A stretch of DNA of 64,000 nucleotides from Desulfobacteraceae bacterium UBA2245 (GCA_002347265.1 DDYB01000011.1:1-64000); one strand, 5' to 3'. Shown: positions 8,250-16,530, numbered from the stretch's first letter. The notes: a model not told the origin generated them from the sequence alone. Translations and numbers: made by a program.

Positions 8250-9434
8250 TCACTTCCGCACCTTGTCGGCCTGAAGGCATTTTTCGATCACGGCATCGTA
8301 GACAACGCGCACGGGGATGTTTTTTTCAAGCGCGATGCGTTTGCACGCCTCATACTCGGGCGCCAGGCGCTGGGTTCCGTCCGCCTGCCGGATCCGTTTA
8401 ACAACAACCGGCCCGTAGACGCTGTCCACGGTTTCGGCTTTGCGTTCCAGAATCCGGCGCCGGGTTTCGAAATACCGGATTCCCAGCGTCGTGGTTTCGT
8501 TGAAGAGGCACTGCATCACTGCTTCTTTTTTGTCCGGCATGCAGAGCACCTCCACTTTCGTTGCCGGCCGGTTCTTCTTCATGAAAACCGGGGTCCAGCT
8601 CACATCCAGGGCGCCTGTTTCAAAAAGCCGGTCCATCACAAAACTGAAAATCTCCGGATTCATGTTGTCGATGCTGGTCTCGATGACCGTGACCGAATCC
8701 CGGGACCAGGCAGCCGGCGCCGCATCGGTTCCCAGCACGACTCGAAGCAGGTTCGGACGGTCTTCCAGGTCCCGTTGCCCGGCCCCGTATCCGATTTTTT
8801 CAACTCGCATATCGGGCATGGGCGCAAAGGATTCGGCAATGGCGGTGATGATGGCCGCGCCCGTGGGCGTGACTAGTTCATGGCCCGTGTCGGCCCCGCA
8901 CACCGGAACGTTCTTGAGAATTTCAAGCACCGCGGGCGCCGGCACCGGAAGGGTTCCGTGCGCGCAGGTCACAAACCCGGAGCCCAGCGGCAGCCGGGAA
9001 CCGATCACCCGCGAAATCTTCAGGTATTCCAGGCAGAGGCAGGTTCCGACAATGTCCACGATGGCATCCACGGCCCCGACCTCGTGAAAATGCACATGCT
9101 GCTTGTCGCATCCGTGAACCACGGCCTCGGCCGTCGCGATCCGGTCGAACATGTCCAGGCTTAATTCCTGAACGCGCCCGGAAAGTCCGCTTCCTCGAAT
9201 CATGGAAACAATGTCCGCATAATGCCGGTGAGAAACCTTTTCGGATGAACGCACCTGCACCTCAACCCCGGAGATTCCCTTTCGGGATGTCCGCTCGGTG
9301 GACAGCTCGAAATCCTTGAGAGAAATTCGCTCCAGATTCTGTATGAGCCATGTCTCGGGCACCCCGAGATCGATCAGGGCGCCCAGGGTCATATCCCCGC
9401 TGATGCCGGAAAAACAGTCGAAATAGGCCAGCAT
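8250..9434 (-). CDS. larC: Nickel-pincer cofactor biosynthesis/nickel insertion protein LarC
   Basis: LarC inserts nickel into the pyridinium bis-thiocarboxylate mononucleotide to make the nickel-pincer nucleotide of lactate racemase and related enzymes. The N-terminus AYFDCFSGISGDMTLGALIDLG is diagnostic. HFHEVGAVDAIVDIVG and the later ETSIDNMNPE segment are family motifs. The start at 9434 is chosen because AAGGAG lies 8 nt upstream; an upstream extension to 9473 has no ribosome site. The length of 394 aa is normal and no frameshift splits it into LarC1/LarC2. No larA, larB or larE is nearby, so it is an isolated cofactor gene. The gene sits between oppositely oriented repeat arrays. Confidence 0.93.
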   Translation of the reverse strand: MLAYFDCFSGISGDMTLGALIDLGVPETWLIQNLERISLKDFELSTERTSRKGISGVEVQVRSSEKVSHRHYADIVSMIRGSGLSGRVQELSLDMFDRIATAEAVVHGCDKQHVHFHEVGAVDAIVDIVGTCLCLEYLKISRVIGSRLPLGSGFVTCAHGTLPVPAPAVLEILKNVPVCGADTGHELVTPTGAAIITAIAESFAPMPDMRVEKIGYGAGQRDLEDRPNLLRVVLGTDAAPAAWSRDSVTVIETSIDNMNPEIFSFVMDRLFETGALDVSWTPVFMKKNRPATKVEVLCMPDKKEAVMQCLFNETTTLGIRYFETRRRILERKAETVDSVYGPVVVKRIRQADGTQRLAPEYEACKRIALEKNIPVRVVYDAVIEKCLQADKVRK

Positions 9435-9482
9435 TCCGGATTCTCCTTTCATTGCCGTTTTATTTGATCGCAAATTAGGTGT

Positions 9483-9660
9483 TATTTTACCATGAAGAGT
9501 TCAGAACGAAAGAGTATTTTACCACGAAGTTCACGAAGGTCACGAAGGTTAAGCGCAAAGAGCATTTGACCACGAAGGGCTCGAAGCGCACGAAGGTTTT
9601 AAAGAGCAAAAGCTTTTTTACCACGAAGTTCACGAAGGACACGAAGGTTTAAAAGCAAAA
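9483..9660 (+). repeat. 9-bp-period array, forward orientation
   Basis: Several TTTTACCACGAAGTTCACG blocks separated by AT-rich spacers, followed by an AT-rich core and then by a reverse-oriented block at 9770-9806. The region 9435-10032 has no gene apart from these repeats. Confidence 0.9.
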
Positions 9661-9887
9661 AAATTAATGATAACCTTGTGTCTTCTGCATGCACCTTGAT
9701 GAAAATAGCTCCTCGGGGGTTGCATGTTAAAAACAAAAACATTAAAAAAATGAAGAGCTTCATTCCTTTTTCTTCGTGTCCTTCGTGTTCTTCGTGGTTC
9801 AAGTTCTTTAACAGGCTGTTGAAAAACTGCGCCTGAGGCCGCCATTCAGCGTTGCACGGCTCTCTCCAATGCTCACATATGCTTGAA
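9596..9887 (+). repeat. Long direct repeat, copy A
   Basis: About 290 bp nearly identical to 14939-15234. It contains a forward 9-bp block, a unique core (ATGATAACCTTGTGTCTTCT and following), a reverse 9-bp block (9770-9806) and the left half of the MITE-like element. The few differences are point changes and A-run lengths. Confidence 0.9.
9809..9887 (+). repeat. MITE-like element, left half only
   Basis: Starts with the intact terminal repeat TAACAGGCTGTTGAAAAAC and breaks off after GCTTGAA, where another forward 9-bp block begins. The right half is missing. Confidence 0.88.
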
Positions 9888-9960
9888 AGGTTTTAAAGAG
9901 CAAAGGCTTTTTTACCACGAAGGGCACGAAGGTCACGAAGGTTTAGCGGAATGAAGGCCT
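9888..9960 (+). repeat. 9-bp-period array, forward orientation
   Basis: Holds ACCACGAAGGGCACGAAGGT and the module GCGGAATGAAGGCCTT. It precedes the 3' end of the DUF4143 ATPase gene. A reverse array at 11482-11665 closes the other side. Confidence 0.88.
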
Positions 9961-10032
9961 TTATTTTTGTGCTTTGGGCTCGGTCCATTCTGTTGACTTC
10001 GAAATGTTGAACGAGACTCTGAAATCCGCGGT

Positions 10033-11331
10033 TCACGATAAGAGCCATTTCCAGGCTGGAATTGCCATGATTCCGTCTTCCAGGTCTGCTTCGTCATCCC
10101 AGGTCACGATAGTGCCCGTGGAAAGCGAGAATTCCGACATGGCGCTTTTCAGGCCGTTTCGTTCCCTTTCAAAAGTTTTTTGATCCGACATCCCCCAGCA
10201 TGCCTGAATCAGCCGCACCTCTCCGGAAATTTTACTTCGCGCGAAGAAATCGACTTCATGCCCGTCCTTTGTGTTGAGATATTCAACATCGTGCCCGCCT
10301 CGTCGCAAATGCATAAAAACCATGTTTTCCAGCAAAGGGCCGTAATCATACGAATTACGGAAAGTTACGGCATTGAGAAGCCCGGTGTCGATGGTGTAGA
10401 TTTTCGGCGGATTGATCAGCCTTGATCTTTCAGACCGGCTGTGAATGGGGACCTTGAAGAACAAAAAAGCGTCGGTTAAATGGTCAAGGTACGCATACAG
10501 GCTGTTTTTCGTGCATTTGATCGACATGCTTTTCATCATGTTGTAAAATTTGTTGACGCTGAATTTCCCGCCCGATGAATTGGCAATATGTCGTACAAGA
10601 TGCTTCAGCACAGGAACGTTTCCGACCTGATGGCGTTCGATGATGTCTTTCAGCAGGACAGCATCGATATACCCCTGCAATACCTCGATTCGAACATGAG
10701 GGTCCAGATTCTGAACTTCCGGAAAACCGCCCGTGTCGCGGTAATCTTTTACGGCCTTGCGCAATACGGCAGCCGTGTTTGCACCGAATGTTCTCGGCCG
10801 GTCGGGAAAAAATTCGTGAAATTTCAGAAACTCTTCAAAGCTGAACGGAAATATCTCGGTCGACAGGGAGCGGCCCCGCAAACTGGTGGCTATCTCCGTT
10901 CCCAGCAATTTGGATGATGAGCCGGTAATAAAAACCTGAATGTTTTCGGAATCCAGCAGCCGCCTGATGAACATTTCCCATTGATCTATTCTCTGAATCT
11001 CGTCAAAGAAAAAATAACACCGGGTGCGTCGAAATTCAGGATATTTTCCAAAATAAACATCCAGAATTTCCTGGAAATGAGAAACATTGAACGCGAGAAG
11101 GCGATCATCTTCAAAGTTCAGATAGACAACGGCCTCTTTTGGAACCCCCGAGGCAATCAGTTCTCTTATTTTCTGATAACAAAACCAGGTCTTGCCGGAT
11201 CGTCTCATTCCGATGACAACATCCGCCTTGCCTTTAATTTCGGCAAACGCCTTGTTTCGGATTGAAGGTTTCGGCAATTCGCGTTCATGAAAATCATCGA
11301 TGAGCTGGGAAATGACATTTTTCATAATCAT
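10033..11331 (-). CDS. AAA-family ATPase with C-terminal DUF4143
   Basis: An AAA_14/DUF4143 protein of 432 aa. Walker A is GMRRSGKTW (about residue 41), Walker B is CYFFFDEIQRID (about 104) and a sensor-like FITGSSSKLL follows. The DUF4143 half contains KIYTIDTGLLNAV and the nuclease-like block ENMVFMHLRRGG...HEVDFFA, which resembles a PD-(D/E)XK core. The cellular role of this family is not established. It is usually patchily distributed and mobile-like. Two near-identical palindromes (11337-11387) lie directly upstream and may be operator sites. The gene is enclosed by forward (9888) and reverse (11482) repeat arrays. ATG at 11331 or 11325 are both possible starts. Confidence 0.88.
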   Translation of the reverse strand: MIMKNVISQLIDDFHERELPKPSIRNKAFAEIKGKADVVIGMRRSGKTWFCYQKIRELIASGVPKEAVVYLNFEDDRLLAFNVSHFQEILDVYFGKYPEFRRTRCYFFFDEIQRIDQWEMFIRRLLDSENIQVFITGSSSKLLGTEIATSLRGRSLSTEIFPFSFEEFLKFHEFFPDRPRTFGANTAAVLRKAVKDYRDTGGFPEVQNLDPHVRIEVLQGYIDAVLLKDIIERHQVGNVPVLKHLVRHIANSSGGKFSVNKFYNMMKSMSIKCTKNSLYAYLDHLTDAFLFFKVPIHSRSERSRLINPPKIYTIDTGLLNAVTFRNSYDYGPLLENMVFMHLRRGGHDVEYLNTKDGHEVDFFARSKISGEVRLIQACWGMSDQKTFERERNGLKSAMSEFSLSTGTIVTWDDEADLEDGIMAIPAWKWLLS

Positions 11332-11336
11332 ACTAT

Positions 11337-11387
11337 TATCTCTTTTTTAGAGATAATTCAATTGGTTTTTATCTCTTTTTTAGAGAC
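11337..11387 (-). promoter_or_regulatory. Paired palindromic operator-like sites
   Basis: TATCTCTTTTTTAGAGATA at 11337-11355 and a second near-identical copy at 11370-11387 have centres 33 bp apart, about three helical turns. Each is a 6-7 bp inverted pair around T5. They begin 5 bp upstream of the ATPase start codon, so a bound protein would block initiation. The regulator is unknown. Confidence 0.6.
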
Positions 11388-11397
11388 GGTACGCCGA

Positions 11398-11474
11398 GCC
11401 TTGGGGACAAGGTCCTGAGTTTCGGGAAAAAAGCGAACCGCGAATAACCGGATTCGGCTCGATCTGGATCGTCG
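11398..11474 (-). pseudogene. Fossil fragment of a second abiEii toxin gene
   Basis: This 77-bp segment aligns at the DNA level with 6732-6810 inside the AbiE toxin gene, with under ten differences and a short gap. It shares GCGAACCGCGAATNACCGG and GATTCGGCTCGATC. No flanking toxin sequence remains on either side; the palindromic operators and a reverse 9-bp array adjoin it. Confidence 0.75.
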
Positions 11475-11481
11475 GTTTCCT

Positions 11482-11665
11482 GGTGGTTCACCATTTTTTT
11501 TCTTCGTGGACTTCATAGACTTCGTGGTGAAGCACTTCTCTTCAACCTTTGCGCTCTCTGTGAACTTCGTGGTTCATTATTCTTTATTCTTCGTGTCCTT
11601 CGTGCCCTTCGTGGTTCAAGCTCTTTTCAACCTTCGCGTCCTCCGTGAACTTCGTGGTGAATCCA
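11482..11665 (-). repeat. 9-bp-period array, reverse orientation
   Basis: TTCGTGTCCTTCGTGCCCTT-type blocks interspersed with CTTCGTGGTTCA. It closes the segment opened by the forward array at 9888 and runs almost up to the end of the Fic gene. Confidence 0.9.
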
Positions 11666-11695
11666 TTCCGTTTCATGCTGTGCACAGCGCAATTT

Positions 11696-12874
11696 TCAGC
11701 CGGATCTCAAAAACCCCGGCCGAACGAGGCCTTCCCCATCAATATACAGAAGCGCCTGCTCACGAAGTCCGCTCAAGTCCCGCTGTCTGGTCTTGCCGCC
11801 CAGTTTGGCATAAAGCGCCTCATACCAGGGCGCCCGGCGCAGCTCGTCTATCCGGAAGGGTTGGTCCCGCTCCATCACCTGGGTCAGAATGGCGTACTGG
11901 CGCGGATTGATCTTTTTCGTGTCGCGCAGCTGCTTGATTCTGGTTTCAAAAAGCATGATTTGAACCATGACGTTCACCCGGTCATGAAGGCGGTTGATGC
12001 CGGTCAGCATTCCGTCGAGGTGAAACAGGACAAAAGGGGTGTTCGGATATGCCGTTTTTTTGTCCGCCTGTTTGCGGCAGAGATTGAACAGGGTGAAGTA
12101 CTGATCGATCCGCTCCATGTAGTAGCGCGCCATGGCAAAGGGGGCGTAGCGGAAGCCGTCGGCATGAAGCACGGTCGCTTCGAGCACCCGTCCGACGCGG
12201 CCATTGCCGTCCCAGAAAGGATGAATCAATTCAAAATAGTAATGTATTAGCGGCGCGCGAATCAGAGCAGGTATTTCGGCGGCGATCAGTTCATCGTGCC
12301 AGGTTGTCAGATGATCGAGCAAAAGCGCGATGTCTCCTTCGTACTGCGGCGGCTTATAACGCCCGCCATGAGCCGTATCGCCGACATAGGTCACGATGCT
12401 TTTGGGGTTGTTCCGAATCCGTCCGGGCCGGTTGTGTTTGTGGGGAATGCCGTCGGTAATCACGGCATGTATCTGCTTGATGAAATTCACCGACAAACGC
12501 CAGCCAGGGTCTTGCGCCGATTTCCGGGCGATGTCGTATGCGGTCTTGATGTTGACGGCTCGCCGCTGTTCTACGGCCTGCACCTTCGCGGGGTCGAGCG
12601 TGAGCGCGTCTTTCGTTTCTGCTTCGGTCAGCGTGCCGCCTTCGATGGTGTTGGTGCTGAAGATGCTGCCGACCAGAACTTCCTGCTCCAGAAGACTCGC
12701 CACCTGATAAAGGGGAGCGCTCAGGAATCGCTCCTGCGCATCGGCTACCCGCTGCAGCGGCATGGCCGCCTCACGTTCATCCACGCCGACTTGAAAGATA
12801 AATAGACCGAAGCGTGCGGTTTCGATGCGTCTCGTAAAATTAACGGATAATCCTTCGTCTTCAGAAATGTCCAT
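11696..12874 (-). CDS. Fic family protein (AMP transferase type)
   Basis: Fic enzymes transfer AMP or related groups from nucleotides to protein hydroxyls. The complete active-site motif HPFWDGNGRVGR begins at His218. An N-terminal inhibitory motif of the (S/T)xxxE(G/N) type is visible as TNTIEGG (Glu78), which places it in the class with an N-terminal autoinhibitory helix. A Fic_N region precedes it and a C-terminal winged-helix-like region follows (about residues 320-392). The length of 392 aa is typical of Fic/DOC proteins with both extensions. All motif residues are intact, so activity is likely. It has no partner gene and lies between reverse and forward repeat arrays. The start at 12874 has no strong ribosome site; later ATGs would cut the N-terminal domain. 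Confidence 0.92.
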   Translation of the reverse strand: MDISEDEGLSVNFTRRIETARFGLFIFQVGVDEREAAMPLQRVADAQERFLSAPLYQVASLLEQEVLVGSIFSTNTIEGGTLTEAETKDALTLDPAKVQAVEQRRAVNIKTAYDIARKSAQDPGWRLSVNFIKQIHAVITDGIPHKHNRPGRIRNNPKSIVTYVGDTAHGGRYKPPQYEGDIALLLDHLTTWHDELIAAEIPALIRAPLIHYYFELIHPFWDGNGRVGRVLEATVLHADGFRYAPFAMARYYMERIDQYFTLFNLCRKQADKKTAYPNTPFVLFHLDGMLTGINRLHDRVNVMVQIMLFETRIKQLRDTKKINPRQYAILTQVMERDQPFRIDELRRAPWYEALYAKLGGKTRQRDLSGLREQALLYIDGEGLVRPGFLRSG

Positions 12875-13756
12875 AATAATGTCCGATTATATGATTTAAT
12901 AACACCATATAAATACAGCAAAATCATAATTTATCAAACAGAATTTGTCCTTAAAAATGTCCGCTGGTCTTGCCGTTACGCTGCGCCTGATCCATTCTTT
13001 TACCGCCAAGGTTCCGAAAGGCTTGAAGGATATAGGGAGCAAATTTTTTTACCACGAAGGGTTAAGAACGAAAGTACGTTTACCATGAAGGGCATGAAGT
13101 TCATGAAGGGTTAAGAACCGAAGAGCGTTTTACCACGAAGGGCATGAAGGGCACGAAGGGTTAGCGGAATGAAAGCCTTGATTTTTGTGGGTTTTGTGTG
13201 CTTTGGGCTCGGTCCATTTCGCTGAGCCCGAAGAGCGCGAAAGCTTTTTTTGCTTTTTTACCACGAAGGGTACTAAGGTCACGAAGGTTTTAACAGGCTG
13301 TTGAAAAACTGCGCCTGAGGCCGCCATTCAGCGTTGCACGGCTCTCGCCGCGCGCCTTGCCTGACGGCCTGATTCTTGTTTTTCAGCACCCTGTTGGCGG
13401 AATGAAGACCTTGATTTTTGTGTGTTTTGTATGCTTTTTTTGGATAAGTTTTAACAAATTGAAATTGTGGACATTGTGGACATTGTGGACTTCGTGGTGA
13501 AGCACTTCTCTTCAACCTTCGCGTTCCCTGTGTCCATGATGAAACCCGCCTTTTATCAGCTTGAAAATATTAATAAAGGCTTCATTCCTTTAAACCTTCG
13601 CGTCCTTCGTGAACTTCGTGGTTCAAATTCTTTTTTTCTTCGAGCTCTTCGTGAACTTCGTGGTTCAAGCTCTTTATTCTTCGCGTCCTTCCGGGCTGAA
13701 GCCGCGCGAACGACAAACCCGTTGACAAAAACAACACGACCCGTTAATAAACTTCC
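12875..13756. repeat. Gene-free repeat block: forward array, MITE, reverse array
   Basis: From 12998 to 13290 the 9-bp array runs forward. A shortened MITE-like copy lies at 13291-13395. From about 13460 to 13695 the array runs in reverse, including GTGGACATT 9-mers. The modules GGAATGAAGNCCTTGATTTTT (13167, 13398) and its inverted form (13575) make the block an imperfect large palindrome. No gene is visible before the tRNA at 13757. Confidence 0.88.
13291..13395 (+). repeat. MITE-like element with internal deletion
   Basis: Both ends are present (TAACAGGCTGTTGAAAAAC; CAGCACCCTGTT), but about 44 bp of the interior are missing between GCTCTCGCC and GCGCGCC. It sits at the axis between forward and reverse arrays. 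Confidence 0.88.
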
Positions 13757-13854
13757 GGAAGTGCGCAGCTCACTGGTGGGGCTCCCGGACTTCAAATCCG
13801 GTGTGGGGCGCTAATACCGTCCCGGGTGGGTTCGATTCCCATGCACTTCCGCCA
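13757..13854 (+). tRNA. selC: tRNA-Sec (anticodon TCA)
   Basis: A 98-nt gene including an encoded CCA end. The acceptor stem is 8 bp (GGAAGTGC with GCACTTCC, 13757-13764 and 13843-13850), as in selenocysteine tRNAs. The anticodon loop GGACTTCAAATCC carries TCA, which reads UGA. A long variable arm and the T-arm GGTTCGATTCC follow. The gene implies a selenoprotein-making cell, although selA, selB and selD are not in this window. A transporter tied to selenium metabolism is present at 23221. Confidence 0.96.
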
Positions 13855-13910
13855 TTTTTATTTTCAAGCCTTTTCAGTTTGTCGAAACACCCGCAGGCCA
13901 CCCGCAGCAA

Positions 13911-14174
13911 TCAATCAAAGCAGTAAAAAATCTGGACGGCAAGACCCCGCAGATGATATTTTAAATCATACGCCGCGTTCTCGAAACCGCCGTCAACCAA
14001 CAGACCCAGCCGGGCGATTTCCCCGCGGATTTCATCAACACCCGACACCGTCAAAACAGCGAATGTCCCCAGCGCCCGTGCCGCCTGAAGCGCATCCACG
14101 TTCCGGGCAGCACCGGGTTTCAGAGAAAACGGTATGGGTTCGGCGCTTTTTTCCACTATGGATCGGCCATGCAA
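13911..14174 (-). CDS. Possible small protein or gene fragment, unknown
   Basis: An 87-codon frame with codon choice like neighbouring genes (many GCG, CTG, GGC codons) and a plausible globular composition, ending in IFYCFD. No family is recognised. There is no ribosome site and the ATG is only 15 bp from the divergent phosphoribosyltransferase start, so it may be the 3' remnant of a longer gene rather than a complete one. Confidence 0.35.
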   Translation of the reverse strand: MHGRSIVEKSAEPIPFSLKPGAARNVDALQAARALGTFAVLTVSGVDEIRGEIARLGLLVDGGFENAAYDLKYHLRGLAVQIFYCFD

Positions 14175-14188
14175 TCGGCAGGTGAAAC

Positions 14189-14872
14189 ATGCGAACCGTG
14201 ATCCATGAAATAGAGAAATTTCGTGATCGGCGCTACCTGTTCCAGGATCGTTTTGAAGCGGGAGAAATCCTGGCAGGGATGTTGAAGCCCGAGTACGGGC
14301 ATATCGAGGAAGGGATGGTCCTTGCGGTTCCCGCGGGCGGCGTTCCGGTGGGAATTCAGGTGCGGGACATACTGGGCCTTTCCTTTGATCTGATCATCGT
14401 GAGAAAATTGAAGATCCCGGGAAACCCGGAAGCCGGTTTCGGCGCCATGACCCTGGATGGCACGACCTTCTTGAATGAGTCCCTTCTGGCAGTGCTGCGT
14501 TTAAGGGATTCGCAGATCGAGGCGGAGAAAGCGCGTGTCAGAAGCGAGCTTGTAAATAGAAACGCCCGGTTTCGAGGGGGTCGCCCCTTTCCGGATCTTG
14601 CCGGGAAAAAGGTCATTCTGGTGGATGACGGTCTGGCCTCCGGTTTTACCATGCTGGCCGCGGTCGACATGGTCAAAAAAGCCGGCGCCCGCGAAACAGT
14701 TGTGGCCGTTCCCACTGCCCCGCTGCGCACGATTGAGCGCCTATCCGCGGAAGTGGATCAAATTTTCTGCCCCAACATTCGAACCGCGTATTCTTTTGCC
14801 GTGGCCGAGGCCTACCGGCACTGGCATGACCTGGATGAGAAGGAGGTTCAAACACTTTTAGCAGGCTGTTGA
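14189..14872 (+). CDS. Phosphoribosyltransferase family protein
   Basis: Type I PRTase-like protein of 227 aa. The PRPP-binding loop is VILVDDGLASGFTM (about residues 139-152), and the N-terminal segment VLAVPAGGVPVG matches the PPi-loop region. Related proteins are often annotated as predicted phosphoribosyltransferases or occur with dienelactone hydrolase domains. The substrate is not predictable. The C-terminal residues LLAGC come from a MITE-like copy that begins at 14859, and the stop codon is the TGA inside its terminal repeat, so the element replaced the native end. The start at 14189 (MRTVIHE) fits the family; the upstream region lacks a clear ribosome site. Confidence 0.85.
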   Translation: MRTVIHEIEKFRDRRYLFQDRFEAGEILAGMLKPEYGHIEEGMVLAVPAGGVPVGIQVRDILGLSFDLIIVRKLKIPGNPEAGFGAMTLDGTTFLNESLLAVLRLRDSQIEAEKARVRSELVNRNARFRGGRPFPDLAGKKVILVDDGLASGFTMLAAVDMVKKAGARETVVAVPTAPLRTIERLSAEVDQIFCPNIRTAYSFAVAEAYRHWHDLDEKEVQTLLAGC

Positions 14873-14937
14873 AAAACTGCGCCTGAGGCCGCCATTCAGC
14901 GTTGCACGGCGCTTGCTAATGCTCACTTATGTTTGAA
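14859..14937 (+). repeat. MITE-like element, left half only
   Basis: Starts TAGCAGGCTGTTGAAAAAC at the very end of the phosphoribosyltransferase gene and stops after GTTTGAA. It is followed directly by direct-repeat copy B. The break point matches that of the partial copy at 9809-9887. Confidence 0.88.
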
Positions 14938-14938
14938 A

Positions 14939-15234
14939 GTTTTTAAAGAGCAAAAGTTTTTTTACCACGAAGTTCACGAAGGACACGAAGGTTTAAAAGC
15001 AAAAAAATTAATGATAACCTTGTGTCTTCTGCGTGCACCTTGATGAATATAGCTCCTCGGGGGTTGCATGTTAAAAACAAAAAAACATTAAAAAAAATGA
15101 AGGGCTTCATTCCTTTTTCTTCGTGTCCTTCGTGTTCTTCGTGGTTCAAGTTCTTTAACAGGCTGTTGAAAAACTGCGCCTGAGGCCGCCATTCAGCGTT
15201 GCACGGCTCTCTCCAATGCTCACATATGCCTGAA
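14939..15234 (+). repeat. Long direct repeat, copy B
   Basis: Near-identical to 9596-9887, with the same order: forward 9-bp block, unique core, reverse block, MITE left half. Here the MITE continues to its right end at 15304. The rest of the 14873-15330 intergenic region holds nothing else. Confidence 0.9.
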
Positions 15235-15304
15235 TATGCTGCGCTTGTCGCATCGCCGCGCGCCTTGCCTGACAGCCTGATTCTTGTTTATCAACACCCT
15301 GTTA
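15156..15304 (+). repeat. MITE-like element, complete copy
   Basis: 149 bp with both terminal inverted repeats. Its right end is 26 bp upstream of the start codon at 15331, so any transcript of that gene either starts in or reads through the element. Reading frames that extend the next gene back to 15199 translate only this element. Confidence 0.92.
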
Positions 15305-15330
15305 GAAACCTGAAATGCTTCGGGAGGATC

Positions 15331-16530
15331 ATGAATTCCCTGCCCCTTGTCCAAAAAATCATGACCGATTTTATGAATTCCACCGGGCTTTCCACGTCCG
15401 GAAAGCCTCCGCGGCGATACCTGTGGACGGATGCTTTCGCGGTATGTAATTTCCTGGAGCTTTATCGACAGACCGGAGATGAACACTGGCGGAAAACAGC
15501 CCTCAATCTGGTCGATCAGGTCCATTACATATTGGGACGCCATCGTCAGGACGACGCACGAACCGGGTGGATCAGCAACCTCGGCGAGGAAGAAGGCGCC
15601 CGGCATCCCACCATCGGCGGTTTGCGCATCGGGAAAGAGATGAACGAACGCAAATCCACCGATGCCTATGACGAACGGATGGAATGGAATCGGGACGGAC
15701 AATACTATCATTACCTGACGAAATGGATGCACGCGCTCAATTGCATGACCCGATCCACCGGCGATCCCCTCTTCAATGTCTGGGCTACGGAACTTGCCGG
15801 AGCGGCGCATGCCGGCTTTGTCCACACCCTGAAATCCGGAATGAAACGAATGTACTGGAAGATGCGCATCGATCTTTCCTCGCCGCTGGTGCCCTTAATG
15901 GGGCAGCACGACCCGCTGGACGGCCTGATCACCTACAGGCAGATTCGATCCACGGCATTCGAACTTTCCGGGCGCACGGCATCCGTCCTTGATTCGGAAA
16001 TCGCGGACATGGAAGCCCTCTGCAAGGGACAGAACTGGGTGACTGCGGATCCTCTGGGAATCGGCGGCCTTCTGGGGGATGCATACCGACTCATGCAGCT
16101 GAACCTGAAGGACGGATTTGCACACACCGACCTGTTCCTATCTTTGCTGGAATCTGCATTGACTGGTTTGAATGCGATCGCGAGAGATCCATTGTGGAAG
16201 CTTCCGGACGATTACCGGCTTGCGTTCAGAGAATTGGGATTGGCAATCGGGCTGCATGCGGTGGACAGAATGAAGGATCGGATGTTAAAAAACCCCGACT
16301 CGTTTCCCGAAAATCACAGTGCCCATGTGTTGATCGGCCGTCTTGAACGCCATGTTCCCTTGAGTGAAACAGTCGAAAGATTCTGGCTCGAACCGCGCCG
16401 CGGAAAATCCCGCACCTGGACCGAGCATCGGGATATAAACAGCGTCATGCTGGCAACCAGCCTAGCCCCTGGCGGATACCTGGAATTATCGATCGCTGAC
16501 AACAGGGGGAACGCCGGAACAAACCCATAA
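15331..16530 (+). CDS. Uncharacterised protein, predicted alpha/alpha-toroid
   Basis: A 399-aa protein that I cannot place in a named family. The N-terminal part has repeated Trp/His/Tyr-rich helical segments (RRYLWTDAFAVCNFLELY, HWRKTALNLVDQVHYILG) reminiscent of six-hairpin glycosidase or thioredoxin-domain YyaL-like alpha/alpha barrels. Acidic and aromatic residues recur in positions that could line a central cavity (TDAF, ERMEWNRDGQYYHY, QHDPLDGLITY). No signal peptide or membrane segment is seen, so it should be cytoplasmic. GGGAGG lies 4 nt before the chosen ATG. A MITE-like element ends 26 bp upstream. No neighbour suggests a pathway. Confidence 0.75.
   Translation: MNSLPLVQKIMTDFMNSTGLSTSGKPPRRYLWTDAFAVCNFLELYRQTGDEHWRKTALNLVDQVHYILGRHRQDDARTGWISNLGEEEGARHPTIGGLRIGKEMNERKSTDAYDERMEWNRDGQYYHYLTKWMHALNCMTRSTGDPLFNVWATELAGAAHAGFVHTLKSGMKRMYWKMRIDLSSPLVPLMGQHDPLDGLITYRQIRSTAFELSGRTASVLDSEIADMEALCKGQNWVTADPLGIGGLLGDAYRLMQLNLKDGFAHTDLFLSLLESALTGLNAIARDPLWKLPDDYRLAFRELGLAIGLHAVDRMKDRMLKNPDSFPENHSAHVLIGRLERHVPLSETVERFWLEPRRGKSRTWTEHRDINSVMLATSLAPGGYLELSIADNRGNAGTNP

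Noticed and set aside
10033..13854. A single integrated phage or plasmid island at tRNA-Sec
   Set aside because: No integrase, phage structural genes or duplicated tRNA end is seen. The accessory genes appear to be separate small units.
15199..15330. Longer start for the protein at 15331
   Set aside because: The extra 44 codons translate the MITE-like element, and a good ribosome site lies just before 15331.
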